This document shows, one piece after another, positions 1-5,360 of a stretch of DNA of 5,360 nt. The notes beneath the pieces were generated by a model. That model was not told the origin of the DNA and ran no database searches. It saw only the letters and a program-made list of their open reading frames with translations. The DNA is taken from NCBI GenBank assembly GCA_019090225.1, contig JAHRWI010000341.1:1-5360 (forward strand), in the 5' to 3' direction. Position 1 is the stretch's first letter; every line of letters starts with the position of its first letter. Position numbers and translations under genes: made by a program. Source of the DNA: Porticoccaceae bacterium (GTDB lineage: Bacteria > Pseudomonadota > Gammaproteobacteria > Pseudomonadales > Porticoccaceae).

Positions 1-434
1 CCATTGGCTAAACCTCGCCAGCCGCCGTGAATTGCCGCCACCAGGGAGCCGTCTTTGGCGCTCAGCAACAAAGGCAGGCAGTCGGCTGTTAATACCGCAC
101 AGGCTAAACCTGATTCACGGGTAAATGACGCATCAGCTATCGGTATCACCTGATTTGCTGATGCCTTGACGACTTCCACCCCGTGCTCTTGTTGCAACCA
201 TTGGGGTGTCAAGCTCAAGTCTAACTGCTCGGCCAGCGCTATTCTGGCTGACTGCACATTCTTATATTGCGGAGTATCCAGTTGAATTGAGGGGGCTAGG
301 CCCAAAAACCGTTCAATCGTTGAACCACCCTGCATTTGACTAATCGGTCGTGTGGTCACCACACTTCTCACCCCTGTTGGCAAAGGCCAGTCGGGGATCA
401 AAGTTGAAAATATCTGATCTAAAGCAGCGACCAT
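1..434 (-). CDS. pgeF: Peptidoglycan editing factor PgeF (YfiH/laccase-domain family), N-terminal part, cut by window edge
   Basis: About 144 residues are visible; the C-terminal ~100 expected of a ~245-residue family member lie left of the window. Seen: an N-terminal WPLPTGV with a following TTR, a QQEHG segment carrying His84, an ADAS motif near 100, TADCLP carrying Cys119, and HGGWRGL carrying His136. By alignment from memory these match the E. coli YfiH metal/active-site triad His71, Cys107 and His124, with nearly identical spacing (35 and 17 residues here). Known for the family: copper/zinc-binding oxidoreductase fold, reported roles in preventing misincorporation of L-Ser for L-Ala in peptidoglycan precursors and in purine-nucleoside chemistry; cytoplasmic, no signal peptide. 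The ATG at 434 is the only good start in frame; its ribosome binding site is weak. It lies 22 bases after the rluD stop, the usual rluD–pgeF operon order. Odd: residues 36–68 lack the family's common N-L-G-x-H-x-G-D segment. Confidence 0.93.
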   Translation of the reverse strand, partial: MVAALDQIFSTLIPDWPLPTGVRSVVTTRPISQMQGGSTIERFLGLAPSIQLDTPQYKNVQSARIALAEQLDLSLTPQWLQQEHGVEVVKASANQVIPIADASFTRESGLACAVLTADCLPLLLSAKDGSLVAAIHGGWRGLAN

Positions 435-456
435 TTTCAGCGAGGTTTCGACATAC

Positions 457-1428
457 TTAAGCGCTACCACCAGTATCGTCAGCAAAAAGATTCAACAACT
501 GCTGCATATCCTCCGGCAAGGTAGCTTTCCAGAGCATCGACTCGCCGGATTCGGGATGAGACAGGGCCAAATGCGCGGCATGCAGTGCTTGCCGCTTAAA
601 ACCTCTCAAACCCGCACTCAAGGCCTCTCCGACCCCCGCCGGTATTTTCAAACGCCCACCGTAAAGAGGGTCACCCACTAAAGGGTGGCCAATATGCGCC
701 ATATGAACTCGGATTTGATGGGTTCGGCCAGTCTCCAGAATCACCCTTAGGTGCGTGTAACCGTGATATCGAGCGATGGGTTGATAATGACTTAGCGCTG
801 GCTTGCCGCCTCCGGGTGTAACCGCCATACGCACCCGTGCCACAGGATGCCGACCAATCGGTTCATCAACCGTACCGCGACGATTGACCTCGCCCTGGAC
901 AATGGCTTCATATTGACGGGATACCGACCGCGCTTTGAGTTGTTTAACCAAAGCATTGTGTACCACCAATGTTTTAGCCACCACTAACAGGCCTGTAGTG
1001 TCTTTATCGAGACGATGAACGATACCCGCCCTCGGCACCGCTTCCAGTTGCGGGCAATGATGCAGCAAGCCATTGAGCAAGGTCAGGTCGGGGTTTCCTG
1101 CGCCCGGATGTACAACCAGCCCAGCCTGCTTATTGACCACTAAAATAGCGCTGTCTTCGTAAACAATATCTAAATCCAGATTCTGGGCCTGCCAGTCAGC
1201 TATCACCAGGGGTTCTGCCTCCAGTGTTAACCATTCTCCCCCAGCCAGTTTATCCCGGACCTTAGCGGGCCGGTCGTCAACGCGCAGCAGACCCTCGCGA
1301 ATCCACGCCTGTAGGCGACCACGGGAGTACTCAGTAAAGATTTTGGCGGCCACCTGGTCGAGCCGGTAGCCCCGTAAATTGTCAGGAACTTGTTGTTTGA
1401 CGGGAGGAAGTCTTAGATCGGATTGCAT
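457..1428 (-). CDS. rluD: 23S rRNA pseudouridine synthase RluD
   Basis: This 323-residue protein matches the usual RluD length (E. coli 326). It has an N-terminal S4 RNA-binding domain at about residues 21–70 (RLDQ, then SRGRLQAWI), followed by the RluA-family catalytic domain. Catalytic motif: GIVHRLDKDTTG at 135–146, with Asp141 as the nucleophile (Asp139 in E. coli by alignment). Other family blocks are NKQAGLVVHPG at 99–109, ETGRTHQIRVH at 232–242 and GDPLYGG at 252–258. Known role: converts uridines 1911, 1915 and 1917 in helix 69 of 23S rRNA to pseudouridine, late in large-subunit assembly. The S4 domain plus the RLDQ and YSR context favour RluD over RluC or RluA; the neighbours bamD and pgeF agree. 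The ATG at 1428 gives an N-terminus of family length; the Shine-Dalgarno match before it is poor (an AGG only two bases from the ATG). Likely first gene of an rluD–pgeF operon, divergent from bamD. Confidence 0.96.
   Translation of the reverse strand: MQSDLRLPPVKQQVPDNLRGYRLDQVAAKIFTEYSRGRLQAWIREGLLRVDDRPAKVRDKLAGGEWLTLEAEPLVIADWQAQNLDLDIVYEDSAILVVNKQAGLVVHPGAGNPDLTLLNGLLHHCPQLEAVPRAGIVHRLDKDTTGLLVVAKTLVVHNALVKQLKARSVSRQYEAIVQGEVNRRGTVDEPIGRHPVARVRMAVTPGGGKPALSHYQPIARYHGYTHLRVILETGRTHQIRVHMAHIGHPLVGDPLYGGRLKIPAGVGEALSAGLRGFKRQALHAAHLALSHPESGESMLWKATLPEDMQQLLNLFADDTGGSA
1385..1415 (+). promoter_or_regulatory. Possible sigma-E-like promoter for bamD, inside the 5' end of rluD
   Basis: GGAACTT at 1385–1391 is an exact match to the sigma-E (RpoE) -35 consensus and reads toward bamD. 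A GTCTTA at 1410–1415 could serve as the -10, but the 19-base spacer from the end of GGAACTT to TCTTA is longer than the common 16. In E. coli, bam genes belong to the sigma-E envelope-stress regulon, which makes the position sensible. The heptamer is also constrained by rluD codons for Val-Pro, so it may be coincidence. Confidence 0.22.
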
Positions 1429-1467
1429 TGCCTATTCAGCTTGCCGGTTCGCTGTGGTTAAATGGCG

Positions 1468-1473
1468 ATTCTA
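1468..1473 (-). promoter_or_regulatory. Possible -10 element for rluD–pgeF
   Basis: The minus strand reads TAGAAT here, a five-of-six match to the sigma-70 -10 consensus, about 40 bases upstream of the rluD ATG. It would give a leader of about 33 bases. No good -35 sits at the right distance (ATCGCT at 17 bases), so this rests on the -10 and on the position in the divergent gap only. Confidence 0.28.
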
Positions 1474-1527
1474 CAGGGCCAAGCTACTCAAGCGATACCC
1501 AGACACACTTCAGGTAACTCACCGATT

Positions 1528-2574
1528 ATGCGTTTAGTCATTTTTTTTGCCGTGCTTTCTTGTCTTATCTCAAGCTGTTCCTGGGTGCCTTTTATCGACA
1601 CCGACACCGAGGCCGAAGCGCGAAAGAAGGAAGAGCTAAAAACCCTCACTGAAAAAGAATTTTTTGACCGCATACAGAAAAACTTACGGGCAAAAAACTG
1701 GACTGATGCAATTTCTAACCTGCAAGGTTTTGAAGCCCAATTCCCCTTTGGGAACTACGCCGAACAAGCCCAGCTAGAGTTAATCTACGTTTACCATGAA
1801 TCCCAGGATCACGAAGCCGCTTCAGCGTCCGCAGACCGTTTTATCCGGCTTCACCCTCGCCACCCCAATGTCGACTATGCCTATTACATTAAAGGCTTAG
1901 CTTCAATTGCCCAGACCAAAGGCATTTTCTCTAACATTGTTCCAACCGATGAAACTCGCCGTGATCCCGGTGAAGCCCGTCAGGCTTTCGCGATATTTAG
2001 CGAATTGATTAGCCGTTACCCCAACAGCACCTATGCTGCGGACGCTCGAAAAAGAATGGTACATCTGCGTAACTTGCTGGCCCGCCATGAAATACAGGCG
2101 GCTAATTATTATTTTAAACGTGGCGCTTATCTTGCTGCGGCTAATCGAGGTCGCTACGTGGTTGAAAACTTCCAGCAAAGCCCGGCGGTTCCCGATGGTC
2201 TCGCGGTGATGGCCCAGGCCTACTCGATGATGGGTTTACGAGATTTAGCCAGCGATGCGGCACAGGTGCTGGCTGCCAACTACGCCAACCACCCCGCTCT
2301 TGATGAAGAGGGGCAATTCATGTTCCAGGATAGTATCGTCAGCGATGATAAACATTGGCTCAGCCGCGTGACGCTCGGCTACCTTAAACCCGAAAAACCA
2401 CCGTTTTACGATACCCGAAAAATTTATAACCCCATTGACAGAAGAATCGCCGAAATAAGAAATGAGATCGAAGTGGATAGCAGCATAAGCAACCCAGTAC
2501 CGAGTGAATCTACAGAAGCCACCGAAACGGATCGCTCCTGGCTCAGTAAACTCAGCTTTGGCCTGTTTGACTAA
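1528..2574 (+). CDS. bamD: Outer membrane assembly lipoprotein BamD (ComL/YfiO)
   Basis: The 348-residue lipoprotein has an N-terminal basic residue, a hydrophobic stretch and a lipobox ISSC with acylated Cys17; Ser18 at position +2 fits outer-membrane sorting. The body is a chain of TPR-like helices: FPFGNYAEQAQLELIY at about 72–87, ADRFIRLHPRHPNVDYAYY near 102–120, RYPNSTYAADARKRM at 163–177 and an Ala-rich repeat to about 255. These are hallmark BamD blocks. Known role: essential BAM-complex lipoprotein that receives outer-membrane protein substrates and couples BamA to the other lipoproteins, on the periplasmic face of the outer membrane. It is about 100 residues longer than E. coli BamD (245). 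The extra C-terminal part has a Ser/Thr/Glu-rich linker (about 317–336) and ends in SWLSKLSFGLFD, a long form I recall from Pseudomonas-type proteins. The ATG at 1528 is chosen over an in-frame ATG at 1462 because it places the signal peptide at the N-terminus; an AGG lies 13 bases upstream. Divergent from rluD, convergent with nadE. Confidence 0.96.
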   Translation: MRLVIFFAVLSCLISSCSWVPFIDTDTEAEARKKEELKTLTEKEFFDRIQKNLRAKNWTDAISNLQGFEAQFPFGNYAEQAQLELIYVYHESQDHEAASASADRFIRLHPRHPNVDYAYYIKGLASIAQTKGIFSNIVPTDETRRDPGEARQAFAIFSELISRYPNSTYAADARKRMVHLRNLLARHEIQAANYYFKRGAYLAAANRGRYVVENFQQSPAVPDGLAVMAQAYSMMGLRDLASDAAQVLAANYANHPALDEEGQFMFQDSIVSDDKHWLSRVTLGYLKPEKPPFYDTRKIYNPIDRRIAEIRNEIEVDSSISNPVPSESTEATETDRSWLSKLSFGLFD

Positions 2575-2593
2575 TTATTCGCCAGGCCGCCAA
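2558..2593. other. Weak stem-loop spanning the abutting stop codons of bamD and nadE
   Basis: GGCCTG at 2560–2565 pairs with CAGGCC at 2583–2588 around an AT-rich 17-base loop that contains both TAA stops; an alternative register pairs TTGG (2558–2561) with CCAA (2590–2593). The structure could slow or end transcription from either side where the genes meet. Neither strand has a U-run after the stem, so it is not a classical intrinsic terminator. Confidence 0.2.
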
Positions 2594-4203
2594 CCGTTGG
2601 TAATAGGATAACGCCGGTCTCGGCCAAAACCCCGCTCAGAAATCCTGATACCCACGGGCGCCTGTCGACGTTTATATTCATTGAGGTCAACCAAGCGAAC
2701 AATGTGATTAACCTCTTCGGCTGAGAAACCCCTGTCGATAATATCCTTCGCCGCCATATCCTCCTCTATATAAAGCGCCAGTATCTGATCTAAAATTTCA
2801 TAAGGAGGCAGTGAGTCCTCATCGATCTGATCCGGGGCTAACTCAGCAGAAGGGGGCCGGGTAATGACCGATTCAGGGATCACCTGAGATAAGCTGTTGC
2901 GGTACCTGGCAAGATCGAAGACCACAGTTTTGGGCACGTCTTTGAGCACATCGAGTCCACCAGCCATATCCCCATACAAGGTCGCGTAGCCAACGGCCAT
3001 TTCGCTTTTATTCCCAGTGGTCAACACCAGATAGCCTTTTTTATTGGATATCGCCATCAGCAACACACCCCGCGACCGGGCCTGGATATTTTCTTCAGTT
3101 TTATCTTTTTCTGTATCCCTGAACTCTTCTTCTAAGGCGTCACAAAAAGCCTCATAGAGAGGTTCTATGCCAATAATTTTGTACTTAACATTGAGTAAGC
3201 GGGCTTCTTCCTGGGCATCATCGAGACTGAGTTGGGAGGTGTAACGAAACGGCATCATAACCGCTTCAACTCTGTCCGCCCCCAGAGCATCAACGGCTAT
3301 AGCCAGTGTCAGCGCCGAATCAATGCCCCCCGATAAACCCAGGACAACGCCATTAAAACCGTTTTTATTAACGTAATCTCGAACACCCATCACCAGAGCC
3401 TGATAAACCGTTGCCAACACGTCTGGCAACAACGGGGTGGATTGCTTTACAACTTGTACGCTACTGTCATCGAACTCCAGGCCCACACAGTACAGCTCCT
3501 CATCGAACAAAGGTGCCTGGAAACAGACCTTACCTAAACCATCAACAACCATTGAGCCGCCATCAAATACCAACTCATCCTGACCACCAACCTGGTTAAC
3601 ATAAACTACTGGAATGGCGCCTTCCCGCGCCCTATGAGCGACAGTTTCCTGGCGCAGCCCCTGTTTATTTTTGTGGAAGGGTGAAGCGTTGATATTAATC
3701 ATCAAGCTCGCCCCAGCAGCTTTAGCCTGGTTCATGGGTCCGCTATCCCAAATATCCTCGCAAACCGTCAAGGCGGTTTTAATCCCACAAATATTTACCA
3801 CACAGGGCTGATCACCGGCTTTAAAGTAACGTTCTTCATCAAATACCTGATAATTAGGCAGACAATTTTTAGCATATTGCGCGACCAATTTCCCGTTTTC
3901 GATGATCCCTGCCATGTTGTACAAAAGACCGTCCTGTCGCCAGGGGTAACCCAGCACCACGGTTATGTCATTACAAGCCTTTTCTAATTCCCCCAGCGCC
4001 CTTTCGATTCGAGTCTGTATACTCGGTCGCAGCAATAAATCCTCGGGGGGATAGCCGCACAAAACCAGTTCGGGAAAGACCACCACCTGAGGGGAGAACC
4101 GATCCCGGGCCTCGGCTACAGCAGTGATGACTCGCTGGGTATTGCCGGGAATATCCCCGACTACGGGGTTGATTTGAGCGAGAACCAAAGAAAGCTTATT
4201 CAT
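2575..4203 (-). CDS. nadE: Glutamine-dependent NAD+ synthetase (two-domain NadE)
   Basis: The 542-residue two-domain enzyme makes NAD+ from deamido-NAD+, ATP and glutamine, the last step of NAD synthesis; cytoplasmic. Residues 1–~250 are a nitrilase-type amidotransferase domain with the full catalytic triad: Glu45 in VFPELVLCGYPPEDLL, Lys112 in YAKNCLPNYQVFDE and Cys148 in LTVCEDIW. Residues ~265–540 are the synthetase domain, with the ATP-pyrophosphatase P-loop LSGGIDSA at 290–297, TTGNKSE at 395–401, YGDMAGG at 410–416 and KDVPKT at 421–426. The length is typical of the short bacterial glutamine-dependent form and differs from the ~275-residue ammonia-dependent NadE of E. coli. The ATG at 4203 starts directly before the MNKLSLVLAQINPVVGD opening expected of the domain; no clear Shine-Dalgarno precedes it. 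Its TAA directly abuts the bamD TAA on the other strand. It is divergent from the pilS-like gene with a 76-base gap, so it is probably transcribed alone. All key residues are intact. Confidence 0.97.
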   Translation of the reverse strand: MNKLSLVLAQINPVVGDIPGNTQRVITAVAEARDRFSPQVVVFPELVLCGYPPEDLLLRPSIQTRIERALGELEKACNDITVVLGYPWRQDGLLYNMAGIIENGKLVAQYAKNCLPNYQVFDEERYFKAGDQPCVVNICGIKTALTVCEDIWDSGPMNQAKAAGASLMININASPFHKNKQGLRQETVAHRAREGAIPVVYVNQVGGQDELVFDGGSMVVDGLGKVCFQAPLFDEELYCVGLEFDDSSVQVVKQSTPLLPDVLATVYQALVMGVRDYVNKNGFNGVVLGLSGGIDSALTLAIAVDALGADRVEAVMMPFRYTSQLSLDDAQEEARLLNVKYKIIGIEPLYEAFCDALEEEFRDTEKDKTEENIQARSRGVLLMAISNKKGYLVLTTGNKSEMAVGYATLYGDMAGGLDVLKDVPKTVVFDLARYRNSLSQVIPESVITRPPSAELAPDQIDEDSLPPYEILDQILALYIEEDMAAKDIIDRGFSAEEVNHIVRLVDLNEYKRRQAPVGIRISERGFGRDRRYPITNGWRPGE

Positions 4204-4221
4204 ATAACATTAGGCACGTAG

Positions 4222-4250
4222 TGAATTGGCTGGGCATTTTCAGCTAAAAT
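4222..4250 (+). promoter_or_regulatory. Possible sigma-70 promoter for the pilS-like gene
   Basis: TAAAAT at 4245–4250 matches the -10 consensus at five of six positions and lies 29 bases before the ATG. It would start transcription near 4257 with a leader of about 23 bases. The hexamer 17 bases upstream (TGAATT, 4222–4227) is a poor -35, so an activator or a different promoter is possible. I found no GG-N10-GC spacing typical of sigma-54 in this gap. Confidence 0.28.
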
Positions 4251-4265
4251 TTGCGCTATAGCAAA
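4250..4265. promoter_or_regulatory. Inverted repeat TTTGC-N6-GCAAA in the nadE/pilS divergent gap
   Basis: A perfect 5-bp inverted repeat with a 6-base centre (GCTATA) lies between nadE and the pilS-like gene, just after the candidate pilS -10. An overlapping perfect 8-bp palindrome, GCTATAGC, occupies 4255–4262. The site could be an operator acting on either gene, or a short leader hairpin of the pilS transcript. Arms this short occur by chance, and I do not recognise a known regulator's box. Confidence 0.2.
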
Positions 4266-4279
4266 ACGGATACATTTTT

Positions 4280-5360
4280 ATGCCGGAATTCACCCAGGCA
4301 AATCGTAAATTCACAAATCCTAGCCCGGTTATCCATAGCCCAGCCTTTTCCCGGGGGCTGATCAGAATTTATGCCTACTACCGATTTTTACTGTCAGTGT
4401 TACTGCTCGGAATGTACCTATCTGGCTTCGCCGCCGGGATCCTTGGGTCTTTTTCAAGCAATAATTTTTTGATCGCTGCCCTTAGTTTTGTTGCATTAAC
4501 CCTGCTCGGCCTCGCCTGGTTGATCAAATTAAACTTCCAAGGCGAACCATATTTGCTGTTCCTCTATCTGCTAATCGACATCATCGCTCTAAATTTGTTG
4601 ATGTTTACCAGCGGTGGACTTAGTAGCGGCATTGGCCTGCTGCTACTAGTAAGCATCGCCACCGGATCACTTATTTTTACTGGGCAACTGGCCATATTGC
4701 TAGCCGCAATAGCCAGTCTTTTGATCCTGGCGGAAACGATCATTTCTGTGGTCTTCCTGGATGCCAAAAACACAGCATTTTTCCCAGCTGGCTTGCTGGG
4801 TAGCGTACTATTTTTTACCGCCTTTCTGTTTCGTAGTCTGAATCGCCGACTCCACGAATCCCAGCACCTGGCGATCCGCGAGGCCGATCAGGCCACTCAT
4901 TTACAAAAACTTAACGAGTTGATTGTCAGTCGCATGCGAACCGGTATCGTGCTGGTCGATACCAGTGCCGAAATCAAACTCATTAACAATGCCGCTGTCG
5001 AATTGCTGGGTGGCCACAAAGCCGGCGTTCCACTGGCACGAGGTATTTCTCTGAGTTCCATAAACGGCATATTCAAACAATATGAAAACTGGAAAGCCTA
5101 TCCCTGGCAACGTTGCCCACCTCTATCTATCCCCAACATAAATACTGAAGTGCAATGCAACTTTGCTCGCCTGGACGAAGCAGAAGAACGGCACACCATT
5201 ATTTTCATAGAAGACACTCGATCCACCGTCCAGAACGCCCAACAATTAAAACTGGCATCTTTGGGTCGTCTGGCAGGTAGCATCGCCCACGAAGTCAGAA
5301 ACCCTCTCGGCGCGATCAGCCACGCGGCTCAAATGCTGGCGGAGCAAGGCGAAACGGAAG
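4280..5360 (+). CDS. pilS: PilS-type membrane sensor histidine kinase, N-terminal part, cut by window edge
   Basis: An open frame of 360 codons runs off the right edge with no stop. Seen: a ~30-residue cytoplasmic N-terminus, then six hydrophobic segments at about 36–56, 63–83, 90–109, 116–134, 137–160 and 168–186. A linker helix follows to about 208, then a PAS-like region (about 209–315, with MRTGIVLVD and INNAAVELL), then the dimerisation/phosphoacceptor helix with GRLAGSIAHEVRNPLGAIS and His337. The ATP-binding HATPase_c domain lies outside the window. Six membrane segments, no HAMP, one PAS and the HEVRNPLGAISHAAQML H-box are the PilS architecture (about 530 residues in Pseudomonas). Known role: inner-membrane kinase/phosphatase that senses pilin and controls PilR, the sigma-54 activator of pilA. 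The position near bamD/rluD matches Pseudomonas, where pilS follows comL(bamD) and precedes pilR, so pilR is expected next. The ATG at 4280 has a weak CGGA nine bases upstream. An NtrB-like or other PAS kinase is possible but less likely. Confidence 0.88.
   Translation, partial: MPEFTQANRKFTNPSPVIHSPAFSRGLIRIYAYYRFLLSVLLLGMYLSGFAAGILGSFSSNNFLIAALSFVALTLLGLAWLIKLNFQGEPYLLFLYLLIDIIALNLLMFTSGGLSSGIGLLLLVSIATGSLIFTGQLAILLAAIASLLILAETIISVVFLDAKNTAFFPAGLLGSVLFFTAFLFRSLNRRLHESQHLAIREADQATHLQKLNELIVSRMRTGIVLVDTSAEIKLINNAAVELLGGHKAGVPLARGISLSSINGIFKQYENWKAYPWQRCPPLSIPNINTEVQCNFARLDEAEERHTIIFIEDTRSTVQNAQQLKLASLGRLAGSIAHEVRNPLGAISHAAQMLAEQGETE

Noticed and set aside
1488..1673. Minus-strand open frame of 61 codons opposite the bamD start
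   Set aside because: It lies antisense to the conserved bamD signal peptide and body, shows no family resemblance, and its Ser/Phe/Val-rich composition is that of a reversed coding frame.
1903..2178. Minus-strand open frame of 91 codons inside bamD
   Set aside because: It is fully antisense to the well-conserved TPR region and has no recognisable motif or ribosome binding site.
3411..3599. Plus-strand open frame of 62 codons inside nadE
   Set aside because: It is antisense to intact nadE coding sequence; its His/Pro/Thr-rich product looks like a shadow frame.
4226..4250. Possible sigma-54 promoter before the pilS-like gene
   Set aside because: Several GG pairs are present (4228–4229, 4232–4234) but none has GC at the required ten-base spacing.
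4564..5283. Three minus-strand open frames (4564–4773, 4901–5110, 5098–5283) opposite the sensor kinase
   Set aside because: The plus strand here encodes a continuous membrane kinase with PAS and H-box motifs, which explains the sequence; the reverse frames have no motifs.
1..5360. Undescribed system, mobile element, CRISPR array, tRNA or toxin–antitoxin pair
   Set aside because: Nearly all of the window is taken up by five recognisable housekeeping or regulatory genes. The gaps are at most about 100 bases and show no direct-repeat array, terminal inverted repeats, cloverleaf or small gene pair.

Overview
The window is an ordinary chromosomal segment of a gammaproteobacterium. The evidence is the neighbourhood pgeF–rluD / bamD, with a PilS-type sensor kinase close by, and the close resemblance of every protein to its gammaproteobacterial form. 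From remembered gene orders, Pseudomonas has yfiH–rluD / comL(bamD)–pilS–pilR, and E. coli has bamD / rluD–yfiH–clpB. The C-terminally extended BamD and the PilS gene favour a Pseudomonas-like or marine (Cellvibrio/OMG-type) lineage over an enteric one. Base composition looks balanced (roughly half GC by eye) and even across the window. I see no mobile element, tRNA, rRNA, CRISPR array or phage gene.

Layout: positions 1–434 (minus) hold the N-terminal part of pgeF (yfiH), which runs off the left edge. Positions 457–1428 (minus) are rluD, 22 bases upstream of pgeF and almost certainly co-transcribed with it. After a divergent intergenic region of about 100 bases, bamD runs rightward (1528–2574). 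The next gene, nadE (4203 to 2575, minus), is convergent with bamD, and the two stop codons abut with no base between them. A second divergent region (4204–4279) separates nadE from a rightward membrane histidine kinase of the PilS type (4280 to beyond 5360), cut just after its H-box.

The genes serve separate housekeeping jobs rather than one pathway. RluD makes pseudouridines in 23S rRNA helix 69. PgeF is a multicopper-oxidase-like enzyme tied to cell-wall or purine-nucleoside chemistry. BamD is the essential lipoprotein of the outer-membrane beta-barrel assembly machine. NadE makes NAD+ from deamido-NAD+ with glutamine as nitrogen donor. PilS would sense pilin and signal to a PilR regulator expected just to the right, controlling type IV pili. 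I found no convincing undescribed system. The points worth a second look are the placement of a two-domain nadE between bamD and pilS, the zero-gap convergent ends, a degenerate N-terminal motif in PgeF, and weak regulatory patterns in the two divergent regions.
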